Assembly (NCBI GenBank): GCA_003021725.1 | Contig: PXRA01000074.1 | Span: 31,290 to 66,210, forward strand | Length of the DNA: 34,921 nt | DNA from: Halobacteriales archaeon QH_8_64_26 | GTDB lineage: Archaea; Halobacteriota; Halobacteria; Halobacteriales; Halococcaceae | Reading direction: 5' to 3' | In this document: positions 15,473 to 23,670 of the stretch, in pieces | Layout of the letters: the number at the start of each line of letters is the position of its first letter | Numbering within the stretch: position 1 is the first letter of the stretch | The notes under the pieces: model-generated | Told to the model about the DNA's origin: nothing | Database searches by the model: none | The model's input: the letters and a program-made list of their open reading frames with translations, nothing else | Program-made: the position numbers and the translations under genes

Positions 15473-17557
15473 ATGCGACGACGGCAGTTCCTCCATGCGG
15501 CTACAGTGAGCACCGCGGTCGCCGTTGCCGGCTGTGCCGATCGCACGGGGAACGCCCAGGAGAAACCAGTCACCGACCGCACGGCAGCCGCCGATCGGAC
15601 GGACACGACCGACACCGCCGAACCCCGCGCAGAACGGGGCTCGAACGACCGTCGAACGGACTTCGTCTGGGCCGAACGGCCGCTCTGGACCGACGAGGCG
15701 GTTCGACGGAACCTCCTCGCGTTCGCCCGCCGCCACGACCTCGCGGTACTTCTCGCGAAGCCGGGGCCGACGGACGCCTCCCTCGTCACCCTCGAGACGG
15801 CGCTCGCGGCCGCGGCCGAAGCGGGCGTCGAGGCGTGGCTCAACGTCGGCGTGCTGAGCGAGGTACCCGCCCCAGCGTTCGTCGCCGACCGGAGCCGGCG
15901 AGAGGCCCACCTGCGGCGGCTCCGGGCTATCGTGACCCGCTATCGGGATCGCTTTCCGGCCGGTCGCGTCGTCCTCTGGCAGGAAGCGCCGGTCGGCGGC
16001 GCGTGGGTCGAAAACGGGTACTGGAACGACGACGCCGTTCACAATCTCGAATCGCTGGGTCCGGAAGTCTTCGCCGCCCAGCAGCGAACGATCAGGGCGG
16101 TCGCCCCCGAGGTCGAGGTCGGGGTCTTCGTTCACTTTCCCTACATCATCGTATCCCGCCAGCCCGAGACGTTCGCGACCCTGACTGAGGGACTGGCCCG
16201 CATCGGGGCACATCCGGACTTCGCGTTCGTCGACTTCTATCGGGGCTGGTACGAGAAGGACGTCGGCCCGGAGCCGGCGAACGACGCAATTCGGAGCCTC
16301 ATTACCAATGCCAGCGAACACCTCGGCGGTCGGGAGGTGCTCTACCTCGGCGAGAGCCACACCATCGACCCTCAGTATACGCCGAGCAGGCAGGCGATTC
16401 AGATGGACCTGCGAGCCTCACGGGCCGCCGACGGTCGGGGCTGGTACGCCCGCACGCGTTACGTAGGGACCGAACGCGGCTTCGATCCGTTCGTCCCGAA
16501 CGTCGGCTCCGCTACCGGCCTTCGGGAGGAGTCCCGCGCCAGCACGCTCACCTTCGCCCGTGACCGGTACTGCTACGCCTACGCGTCGCTGCTCGCGAGG
16601 CGGGCGGAGTATGATCCACGCGAGCGCTTCGACCTCTGGGTGCACGGCGTCGATCTCGATTTCTACGACCACGAGCTCTCCGTGCGCACGAGCGCGGGCG
16701 ACTGGGAGTTTCTCGCCGACATCAATGGCTATCTGGACGGCGCGTACCCCTACAGCGGCGGGACGGGCGAACACGTCGCGATCGTCCACGCGCTCGATCG
16801 CGATCGGCTCGTCGGGGAAGGAGGGCTTCTCGACGTCCGGATCGATACGAGTCCGGCGAGCGACAGCGCGGAGCTGCTATCGGTCGCTGCAGTGCCCTTC
16901 GACGTCGGGACCTATCGCTCGGAGAAGGGCGCGCTCGCGTTGACCGGGGACCCGCAATTCCCCTCGACGTGTCTCGGTCACGTCGCTCCGGACGTCCCGC
17001 TCGAACCGGGTGACTCCCGCCGCGTTCGCCTACCGATCGCGGACCCCGACGGGCCGGACGAACCCGGCGGGGCCATCGCGTCCGACGAGCCCGACGAGCC
17101 GGGTGGCCTCGGTGCGCTCCTGTTCCCGGAACACCGCTCCCAGCGACGGCGGGTGCAGGCTTTCGAGGCCGACGAGGGATTCTACCCTGGGGACGTGTTC
17201 GATCTCTGGATCGATACGAGCGGGGCCGGCGGGACGAAGCTCGTGGACTCGCTGTACGTTCCGGACCAAGGTGGTGCCGGTCGTCGATTTCTCGCCGAGG
17301 CGAGCGTCGCGGCTTCCGCGACGGGGAATGGAATCGTTTTCTACGGCCTCGACCGCGCCCAGTTCTTGCCTCGAACCGGTGAGGAACTCGCCCTCGATAT
17401 CGAGGGCACGAATTCTGGACGGGGGGCGATCGGGGCCGTCTACGCGATGCCGTACTTCGGCAACGATACGTTCGTTACCGCCGCCCGCGCCGCTGCTCTG
17501 ATGGCAGAGCCCTCAGAGGGAGTCCGAACGTTCAGCCTGGCACACAGCCAGGAGTAG
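15473..17557 (+). CDS. Large Tat-exported lipoprotein of unknown family
   Basis: A 694-residue protein. The N-terminus MRRRQFLHAATVSTAVAVAG is a twin-arginine signal ending in a lipobox with Cys21, so it should be a lipid-anchored surface protein. A threonine/aspartate-rich linker (about 30-60) follows. Residues about 65-320 look like a TIM-barrel glycoside-hydrolase-type fold (FVWAERPLWTDEAVRRNLL, GRVVLWQEAPVGG, FAFVDFYRGWYEKDVG, REVLYLGESHTIDPQ). The C-terminal half seems made of beta-rich modules with a proline/aspartate-rich spacer near 520-550. I cannot name the family; an enzyme acting on surface polysaccharide is only a guess. Confidence 0.8.
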   Translation: MRRRQFLHAATVSTAVAVAGCADRTGNAQEKPVTDRTAAADRTDTTDTAEPRAERGSNDRRTDFVWAERPLWTDEAVRRNLLAFARRHDLAVLLAKPGPTDASLVTLETALAAAAEAGVEAWLNVGVLSEVPAPAFVADRSRREAHLRRLRAIVTRYRDRFPAGRVVLWQEAPVGGAWVENGYWNDDAVHNLESLGPEVFAAQQRTIRAVAPEVEVGVFVHFPYIIVSRQPETFATLTEGLARIGAHPDFAFVDFYRGWYEKDVGPEPANDAIRSLITNASEHLGGREVLYLGESHTIDPQYTPSRQAIQMDLRASRAADGRGWYARTRYVGTERGFDPFVPNVGSATGLREESRASTLTFARDRYCYAYASLLARRAEYDPRERFDLWVHGVDLDFYDHELSVRTSAGDWEFLADINGYLDGAYPYSGGTGEHVAIVHALDRDRLVGEGGLLDVRIDTSPASDSAELLSVAAVPFDVGTYRSEKGALALTGDPQFPSTCLGHVAPDVPLEPGDSRRVRLPIADPDGPDEPGGAIASDEPDEPGGLGALLFPEHRSQRRRVQAFEADEGFYPGDVFDLWIDTSGAGGTKLVDSLYVPDQGGAGRRFLAEASVAASATGNGIVFYGLDRAQFLPRTGEELALDIEGTNSGRGAIGAVYAMPYFGNDTFVTAARAAALMAEPSEGVRTFSLAHSQE

Positions 17558-17660
17558 CTCCTCTTTCGGCCCCCAGAACGTACACTCTCCAAGGGGTGTT
17601 CCGGTGCTCCGGTCGGGTCGGTTCCACATGACCTATATCCCGGGCGGATCGACCCTCGAT

Positions 17661-17855
17661 ATGGCAGGAGTTACGACCGGGTCGGACAAGTCCATCGGGT
17701 TCGCTGTTCTCCTCGGCACGCTCGGTCTTCTCGGCGCGCTCGGGATGTTCGTCGGCGCTACCACCGGAAACCAGGTGACCGCCGCCTTGGGGTTCGCCGG
17801 GGCGATGCTCGCGGCCTCGATTCTCGTAACGTCGATTCATGCCTACGGCTCGTGA
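17661..17855 (+). CDS. DUF7525-like small membrane protein
   Basis: A 64-residue protein with two hydrophobic helices (GFAVLLGTLGLLGALGMFVG and a second one ending ILVTSIHAYGS) matching my memory of the haloarchaeal DUF7525 family, whose function is unknown. The ATG at 17661 is 25 bases after CTATAT (17633-17638), so the mRNA is probably leaderless; upstream in-frame ATGs precede the promoter and are rejected. Confidence 0.7.
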   Translation: MAGVTTGSDKSIGFAVLLGTLGLLGALGMFVGATTGNQVTAALGFAGAMLAASILVTSIHAYGS

Positions 17856-18011
17856 GGACCGCTCGCGGATCAGTGCGAGTCGGCTATGGCGAGGGCTGAA
17901 CCCGGATCGACGCCGAGCGGCCGACGCCGGGATCGGTGGTCGGGAGCGCCACGATCGGCGGGTGCTCTCGCCGGCAAAAGCGATTAATCCTCGCGGTTCC
18001 TATGAGACGTA

Positions 18012-18242
18012 ATGACTGACCTCACCGACGACGAAGAACGGATCCTTGATCACCTCTCCGAGGGTCTCTCGCGGGGCCAACAGTACTTCCGCTCAAAGAC
18101 CATCGCCGAGAACCTGGGCCTATCGGCCAAGCAGGTCGGTGTCCGGCTCTCGGGACTCACCGAGAAGTCAGAGGACGTCAACATCGAGAAGTGGGGGCGG
18201 GCGCGCTCGACCACCTGGCGCGTGACCTCCACCTCGGTGTGA
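18012..18242 (+). CDS. DUF7123-like small winged-helix protein
   Basis: A 76-residue protein of a haloarchaeal winged-helix-like family: LTDDEERILDHLSEG, YFRSKTIAENLGLSAKQVG and the conserved C-terminus VNIEKWGRARSTTWRVT. It is probably DNA-binding; the role is unknown. GATTAAT (17982-17988) lies 24-30 bases before the ATG. The gene stands alone. Confidence 0.75.
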   Translation: MTDLTDDEERILDHLSEGLSRGQQYFRSKTIAENLGLSAKQVGVRLSGLTEKSEDVNIEKWGRARSTTWRVTSTSV

Positions 18243-18317
18243 GCACGTAAGTGGGCACCCAGGTGAGTCGATCCCCGGGAGGACGGGCTTTTTGTTCGGC
18301 GGGTGCAGGTACCGAGT

Positions 18318-18791
18318 ATGACGGTTCGCGTCGAACGGACCTTCGAGGTAAGCGCCCCGCCCGAGCGGGTCTGGGCCTTTATTTCCGATCACGAGAAACG
18401 CGCCGGGGCGATCAGCGTCGTCGAGAGCTTCGACGCGGAGGACGATCGCCACGCTACCTGGCACGTCTCGCTTCCGATCCCGGTCATCAATCGCACCGTG
18501 CCGGTCGAGACCGAGGACACTGACCGCGAGGAACCGCGCTACGCCCGTTTCGTCGGCCGATCGCGGGCGATGCGCGTGATCGGCGAACACGAACTCCGGG
18601 GACTAGACGCCGGGGACAAGGAGGTCGACGACCCGGGCAGCACCGAGCGCACGCGACTAACGAATCGCTTTCTCGTCGACGGCAATCTGCCGGGGGTCGA
18701 GCGGTTCTTCAAGCGCAATCTCGACGACGAACTACGGAACTTACAGCACGCGATCGGCCGTGATCTCGGCGTTGAGACGACCTCGCGCTGA
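18318..18791 (+). CDS. SRPBCC/START-like ligand-binding protein
   Basis: A 157-residue protein of the helix-grip fold (polyketide cyclase/START-like): TVRVERTFEVSAPPERVWAF at the N-terminus is the typical first strand and helix, and the long C-terminal helix contains RNLDDELRNLQHAI. These proteins bind hydrophobic ligands or modify them; the ligand is unknown. CTTTTTG (18288-18294) stands 24-30 bases before the ATG at 18318, which favours this start over an in-frame GTG five codons earlier. Confidence 0.8.
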   Translation: MTVRVERTFEVSAPPERVWAFISDHEKRAGAISVVESFDAEDDRHATWHVSLPIPVINRTVPVETEDTDREEPRYARFVGRSRAMRVIGEHELRGLDAGDKEVDDPGSTERTRLTNRFLVDGNLPGVERFFKRNLDDELRNLQHAIGRDLGVETTSR

Positions 18792-18866
18792 TCGACGGTT
18801 CCGGACCGCGGACTGCCAAGCGATACCCGCCTGTGTCGTTGGTCTCGATCCCACTCCGCTTCGAGG

Positions 18867-19232
18867 TCACTCCGCTCCGGCCTCGCCAGGTGTCTCGCCT
18901 TGCACGTCGGCGTCCTCGGTTTCGATTTCGACGTCGGCGCTACTCACCCCGATGCGGGCGAACTGCGTCCGGAGGTGGTCTTCCGCGGCGGCGACGGCCG
19001 CCTCCCGGGTATCGAACCCGCGGGGCATCGGCGACTCGAAGGCAATGTTCATCTCCTCGCCATCGACCGTCTGTACTGCGCCACCGCTGTCGACGGCGTA
19101 GAACTCATCACAGACCCAGACGTACGCGGCGTCCTCGTCGGGCGCGCCCTTAAAGGAGGGTACCCGGTCGCCGCGCTCGTAGAGCGTGCCGGTCAAAGCC
19201 GTCCCGCCGGCACGACCGCGGATCAGAAGCAT
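18867..19232 (-). CDS. DUF7113-like conserved haloarchaeal protein
   Basis: A 121-residue acidic protein with the conserved beginning LLIRGRAGGTALTGTLYERG and the run APDEDAAYVWVCDEFYAVDS, which I recognise as a haloarchaea-specific family of unknown function. The C-terminal tail is disordered and rich in glutamate. GTTAACTT on the minus strand (about 19252-19259) fits a TATA box for a leaderless message. It converges on the SRPBCC gene. Confidence 0.75.
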   Translation of the reverse strand: MLLIRGRAGGTALTGTLYERGDRVPSFKGAPDEDAAYVWVCDEFYAVDSGGAVQTVDGEEMNIAFESPMPRGFDTREAAVAAAEDHLRTQFARIGVSSADVEIETEDADVQGETPGEAGAE

Positions 19233-19318
19233 AGTGCCGATAGTCCCCGCCGGAAGTTAACCTCCCCGGCCGAGACGCCGATCGTTCGAAGCGTCGGTAT
19301 CGCCGGTCTTCTCGGTGC

Positions 19319-19411
19319 CTATCCGTCGATTGTGGTGTGGCCACTCCGTCGCTCCTCGATAAGGTCCCGGTCGATCTCGACGCCGAATCCCGGCTCATCG
19401 GGCATGCGCGT
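19319..19411 (-). pseudogene. C-terminal remnant of an enolase-superfamily gene
   Basis: About 30 codons read RMPDEPGFGVEIDRDLIEER and end with TAG at 19319-19321. The motif P-D-x-P-G-x-G-(V/I)-E-(I/V)-D is the usual C-terminal signature of mandelate-racemase/galactonate-dehydratase-type enzymes; the dgoD-like gene 5 kb away ends LPDGPGLGIEVD. The codons before the motif are not enolase-like, so only the tail of a lost gene is left. Confidence 0.5.
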
Positions 19412-19462
19412 CGCCTCGCCGGTCGACGCCGAGGAGCAAAGCGGTCCGCCACGAGCGGCGCG

Positions 19463-19468
19463 TTTTTG
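19463..19468 (+). promoter_or_regulatory. TATA-like box of gpmI
   Basis: A T-rich TTTTTG element 24-29 bases before the gpmI ATG (19492), fitting a leaderless transcript. Confidence 0.5.
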
Positions 19469-19491
19469 ACCGGCCGCCCCGACGCCCCGGT

Positions 19492-21054
19492 ATGCAAGCC
19501 GCACTGGTGGTTCTCGATGGCTGGGGACTGGGCGATCACGAGAGGCGAGACGCCGTCGAAGCCGCCGACACGCCGACGTTCGATCGGTTGGCCGAGACCG
19601 AAGCGTACGGCACTCTGACGACCTCCGGTCGGCGGGTCGGCCTGCCCAACGGCCAGATGGGAAACAGCGAGGTCGGCCACCTCACCATCGGTGCCGGCCG
19701 GGTCGTTTCCCAGGAGTCCACTCGCATCACGGATGCCGTCAGCGAGAACCGACTCGCCGAAAACGAGGCGATCACCGCTTCGTTCGAGTACGCCGACCGG
19801 CACGACGGCCGCGTTCACTTCTTAGGGCTGGTGAGCGACGGCGGCGTTCACTCCGATCAGGCCCACCTCCACGCCCTGATTTCCCTCGCCGCCGATCGTG
19901 GAATCGAGGCGGTGACGCATGCCTTCACCGACGGTCGGGACACCGCCCCGAAAGCGGGAATCGAGTATCTCGCCGACCTCGAAGAAGTGATCGAGCGCGA
20001 GGGCACTGGCGAGGTCGCGACGGTTTCGGGCAGGTACTACGCGATGGATCGGGACGAGCGCTGGGAACGGACGAAACGGGCCTACGACGCGATCGTGAAT
20101 CGGGAGGCCGATCACGAGGCCGCCTCGGCGACCGAAGCCGCTCGCGCCTCCTACGAGCGGGACGAGACCGACGAGTTCGTCGAACCGACGCTGATCGAGG
20201 GCGAGGCGCAACGCGCCTCGGAGAGCGAACGGCGGAGCCGTGAGCAGGGTAGGCCTGCCCTGGCGGCGGGCGACGCGGCCTATTTCTTCAACTTCCGGGC
20301 GGACCGCGCGCGGCAACTCACTCGGATGCTCGGTGACATCCGCCCCGAGTGGGAGTTCTCCACCTCGCCGCCCGACGTTCGTTTCACCACGATGACCGAG
20401 TACGACGCGACCTTCGACCTCCCGGTAGCCTTCCCGCCCCACCGGCCCGCCGAGGTCCTCGGGGAAGCCCTCGCCGAGGACGGGCGGACACAGCTTCGGA
20501 TCGCCGAATCGGAGAAATACGCCCACGTCACCTACTTCCTGAACGGCGGCCGGGAAGTCGAATTCGAGGGCGAAACGAGGGAGATCGTCGACAGCCCATC
20601 GGTCCCGACCTACGACCACCAGCCAGCGATGAGCGCGCCGGCGGTGACCGAGACCGCGATCGAGACCATCGAGCGGGAGGACCCCGACGTGATGGTGCTC
20701 AATTACGCGAACCCCGACATGGTGGGTCACACCGGGGATTTCGAGGCGGCGGTGGCCGCTTGTGAAGCCGTCGATTCCCGCCTCGGGGATCTCGTTCCAG
20801 CGATCCGGGATGCGGGTGGAGAGATCCTGATCACCGCCGATCACGGCAACGCCGACGACATGGGCACCGCCGAGAACCCCCATACTGCCCACACCTTGAA
20901 CCCGGTGCCTCTGATCTACCTCGATTCCGAGGGGGGCGAAGGCGGTCGAACGGTACGGACTGACGGGGGACTCTCCGACATCGCGCCGACGATCTGTGCG
21001 CTGATCGGCCTCGACGTGCCCTCGGAGATGGACGGTGAGTCGCTGCTGGAATAG
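19492..21054 (+). CDS. gpmI: 2,3-bisphosphoglycerate-independent phosphoglycerate mutase
   Basis: Interconverts 3- and 2-phosphoglycerate in lower glycolysis and gluconeogenesis in the cytoplasm. The 520 residues match the usual two-domain enzyme of the AlkP superfamily. The first metal ligand is in VVLDGWG (Asp9), the phosphoserine is Ser59 in NGQMGNSEVGHLTIGAGR, and the second metal cluster lies in LNYANPDMVGHTG and ITADHGNADDM. The transferase domain carries HAFTDGRDTAPKAG and the phosphate-binding YFFNFRADRARQLTR. The ATG at 19492 is placed by the TATA-like box. No frame damage is seen. Confidence 0.98.
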   Translation: MQAALVVLDGWGLGDHERRDAVEAADTPTFDRLAETEAYGTLTTSGRRVGLPNGQMGNSEVGHLTIGAGRVVSQESTRITDAVSENRLAENEAITASFEYADRHDGRVHFLGLVSDGGVHSDQAHLHALISLAADRGIEAVTHAFTDGRDTAPKAGIEYLADLEEVIEREGTGEVATVSGRYYAMDRDERWERTKRAYDAIVNREADHEAASATEAARASYERDETDEFVEPTLIEGEAQRASESERRSREQGRPALAAGDAAYFFNFRADRARQLTRMLGDIRPEWEFSTSPPDVRFTTMTEYDATFDLPVAFPPHRPAEVLGEALAEDGRTQLRIAESEKYAHVTYFLNGGREVEFEGETREIVDSPSVPTYDHQPAMSAPAVTETAIETIEREDPDVMVLNYANPDMVGHTGDFEAAVAACEAVDSRLGDLVPAIRDAGGEILITADHGNADDMGTAENPHTAHTLNPVPLIYLDSEGGEGGRTVRTDGGLSDIAPTICALIGLDVPSEMDGESLLE

Positions 21055-21160
21055 GTATTCGGCCCAGTCGCCCACCGTATCCGGACGTTATCGAGGTCGA
21101 GGCCGAGGCTCGCTCGCGGACCGACGGCGGACGCGGCGAACCCGGGAACGCGGGGAAGGC

Positions 21161-21166
21161 TTAATA
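21161..21166 (+). promoter_or_regulatory. TATA box of the dhaKLM genes
   Basis: TTAATA lies 27-32 bases before the dhaK ATG (21193), in otherwise GC-rich sequence. It probably drives dhaK and perhaps the whole dha set. Confidence 0.55.
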
Positions 21167-21192
21167 GCCGTCGGCGGGCGGTACTCGTTACC

Positions 21193-22200
21193 ATGCGAAA
21201 GCTGATCAACGATCCCGACGAGTACGTCGATGAGATGCTCCAGGGGATGGTCGCCGCCTACCCCGATCGGATACGCCGGCTTGAGGACACCGAGGGCCTC
21301 GTTCGCTTGGACGCGCCAGTGGAGGGAAAGGTCGGCGTCGTCAGCGGCGGCGGCAGCGGCCACGAACCGACCCACGCGGGCTATCTGGGGCCGGGGATGT
21401 TAGACGGCGCGGCCGCGGGCGAGGTCTTCACTTCGCCGACGGCCGACCAACTGTCGGAGCTGCTCACGGCCTGTGAGGGCGGGGCGGGTGTGCTCGCGGT
21501 CGTGAAGAACTACGAGGGCGACGTCATGAACTTCGAGACCGCCGCCGAGATGGCGGGGATGGAAAACGAAGACCTCGAGGTCGCACAGGTCGTGGTCAAC
21601 GACGACGTCGCCGTCGAGGACTCGCTGTATACCTCGGGCCGCCGGGGGGTCTGTGGGACGATCTTCGTCCATAAGGTCGCGGGCGCGGCCGCGCGGCGGG
21701 GCGACGACCTCGACGACGTGCAGCGAGTCGCCCAGAACGCCATCGAGAACGTAGGCACGATGGGGATGGCCCTTACCTCCTGTGTCACGCCCGCGAAGGG
21801 CGAGCCGACCTTCGACCTGGACGAAGACGAAATCGAACTCGGCATCGGCATCCACGGCGAGCCGGGCACCGAGCGCACCGAGGCGATGAGCGCCGATCGG
21901 GTGGCCGAGCACCTCACCGAGGCGGTACTGGAGGACGTCGACCCTGCCGAGGGGGCGGAGGTCGCGACGATCGTCAACGGGATGGGCGGGACGCCGCTTT
22001 CCGAGTTGTTCATCGTCAACCGGCGGGTACAGGAGCTGCTCGCCGATCGCGGGTTCGATACCTGGAACGGTCGGGTCGGCGAGTACATGACCTCGCTCGA
22101 TATGTGTGGCTGTTCGGTCACGGTGCTCGAACTCGACGAGGAGACGAAGGAGTTGCTCGCCGCCCCGGCCGAAACGCCCGCGCTGACGGTCGCTGATTGA
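21193..22200 (+). CDS. dhaK: Dihydroxyacetone kinase subunit DhaK
   Basis: Substrate-binding subunit of the PTS-type dihydroxyacetone kinase; it holds dihydroxyacetone covalently and receives phosphate from DhaL-bound ADP/ATP. The 335 residues are of normal length. Landmarks are GGGSGHEPTHAGYLG (residues 52-66), VKNYEGDVMNF with the catalytic Asp110, and LGIGIHGEPG with His221, the residue expected to bind the substrate carbonyl. It is first in the order dhaK-dhaL-dhaM. The pathway feeds glycerol-derived or overflow dihydroxyacetone into triose phosphates. Confidence 0.97.
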   Translation: MRKLINDPDEYVDEMLQGMVAAYPDRIRRLEDTEGLVRLDAPVEGKVGVVSGGGSGHEPTHAGYLGPGMLDGAAAGEVFTSPTADQLSELLTACEGGAGVLAVVKNYEGDVMNFETAAEMAGMENEDLEVAQVVVNDDVAVEDSLYTSGRRGVCGTIFVHKVAGAAARRGDDLDDVQRVAQNAIENVGTMGMALTSCVTPAKGEPTFDLDEDEIELGIGIHGEPGTERTEAMSADRVAEHLTEAVLEDVDPAEGAEVATIVNGMGGTPLSELFIVNRRVQELLADRGFDTWNGRVGEYMTSLDMCGCSVTVLELDEETKELLAAPAETPALTVAD

Positions 22201-22327
22201 TTCGCGACTGAGTCCTCCTCGTCCGGCTCCAGTATGGCCGTCGATCCCTCTCCGCGGTCGTCGGTCGCCCGCCACCAGGGGAGCGAAGCGGGAAAAGGCC
22301 TTGTCGAACCCGGGCGATAGCTCGCGT

Positions 22328-23074
22328 ATGGCCGATGCCGAGACCGAGCGGGAGGCACTGCTGGCCGCGATCGCGAACGTCGCCGATCGACTGGCCGCCG
22401 AACGCGAGTATCTCACCGACCTGGATTCGGCGATCGGCGACGCCGACCACGGCACGAACATGGATCGGGGCTTCGAAGCCGCACTCGAACAGGCCGAATC
22501 GACCGACGGCGACGCTGCGGCGATCGTCAAGACCGTCGGTACGGCGCTGGTTTCTGCGGTCGGCGGGGCCTCCGGTCCGCTATACGGCGGCTCGATCATG
22601 AGCGCCAGCGCCGAGCTAGAGGAGGGAATCGCCCCCGAGACGACCGTCGCGTTCGCCGAGGCCTACCTCGAGAAAGTTCAGGATCGGGGCGACGCCCAGG
22701 TCGGCGCGAAGACGATGGTCGATGCCCTCGTGCCCGCGGTCCACACCTACAAGAGATCGATCGAGGTCGACGACCTCCCGCCGGTCGAAGCGCTCCGAAA
22801 GGCCGCCGACGCGGCCGAGCGCGGGGTTGCCTTTACCGTCCCGCTGCGCGCGAAGAAGGGCCGCGCTTCCTATCTGGGGTGGCGCTCGGTGGGCCACCGG
22901 GACCCCGGCGCGACGAGCACGCTCCTGATCGTCGAGGAGCTACTGGCCACCGCCGAGGAGTTCCTCGACGAGGTCGACGGCGGTAGCGACGCAACGGCCC
23001 CGACCGAGCCCGATATCGGTGCCGACGACGCCGAGACCGAAAACGGCGACGCGGTGGGCGAGGAGGGCGAGTGA
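22328..23074 (+). CDS. dhaL: Dihydroxyacetone kinase subunit DhaL
   Basis: Nucleotide-binding subunit that passes phosphate from phospho-DhaM to DhaK-bound dihydroxyacetone. The 248-residue protein has the Asp cluster in SAIGDADHGTNMDRGF (about residues 34-49, metal ligands) and the nucleotide-loop segments GGASGPLYGGSIM and DPGATST. The core of about 210 residues is followed by an unusual acidic tail of about 32 residues (GADDAETENGDAVGEEGE at the end). It follows dhaK after 127 bases, enough for a separate promoter, and is directly joined to dhaM (TGAATG). Confidence 0.96.
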   Translation: MADAETEREALLAAIANVADRLAAEREYLTDLDSAIGDADHGTNMDRGFEAALEQAESTDGDAAAIVKTVGTALVSAVGGASGPLYGGSIMSASAELEEGIAPETTVAFAEAYLEKVQDRGDAQVGAKTMVDALVPAVHTYKRSIEVDDLPPVEALRKAADAAERGVAFTVPLRAKKGRASYLGWRSVGHRDPGATSTLLIVEELLATAEEFLDEVDGGSDATAPTEPDIGADDAETENGDAVGEEGE

Positions 23075-23461
23075 ATGGTCGGTATAGTCGTCGTCTCCCA
23101 TAGCGAGCGCGCGGCCGAGGGGATCGTCGAGGTCGCCGCCGAGATGGGCGGCGACGCCAGGATCGAGGCGGTCGGCAGCGATCCCGACGGCGGAATCGGC
23201 ACGTCGATGGACGCGATCCGCGAGAGCATCGAGGCCGCCGACGATGGCGGGGGTGTAGTGGTCCTCGTCGATCTGGGCAGTGCGGTCATGAACGCCGAGA
23301 TCGCCATCGAGGAAGCAGCCGTCGAGGCCGACGCCGGGATCGCCGACGCGCCGGTGCTCGAAGGCGCGGTCAATGCCGCGGTCGAGGCCACGAGCGAGAG
23401 CGCGACCGTCGAGTCGGTAGTAGAGGCTGCGGCTGAGGCCCGTGAGTACCGGAAACTATAG
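23075..23461 (+). CDS. dhaM: PTS-dependent phosphotransferase subunit DhaM (EIIA domain)
   Basis: Phosphocarrier that delivers phosphate to DhaL. The 128 residues correspond to the EIIA-Man-like domain alone, without the HPr and EI-like domains of the E. coli protein. His9 in GIVVVSHSERAAEG is the expected phosphorylation site; VLVDLGSAVMNAEIA is the conserved core. Its ATG immediately follows the dhaL stop, so the two are translationally coupled. It needs phosphate from HPr/EI (ptsH, ptsI), which are not in this window. Confidence 0.94.
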   Translation: MVGIVVVSHSERAAEGIVEVAAEMGGDARIEAVGSDPDGGIGTSMDAIRESIEAADDGGGVVVLVDLGSAVMNAEIAIEEAAVEADAGIADAPVLEGAVNAAVEATSESATVESVVEAAAEAREYRKL

Positions 23462-23670
23462 CGATCACACTGATTCTTTGCCTCGCTTGTTAAGAGCGTC
23501 GCGCGACGACGGTCACGCATGGGACGGTTCGACGGGGAGCGACACGGAAGCGAAGCGACTCCGAACGAAAGGGCCAGTGCTATCGCCGGCCGAGTCCGAA
23601 GGAGCGATGAACGCGAGTGCAGCGGCCGAGACGAACACGGAATAGGCGTGTTCCGTACGGGAGCGGGCGA

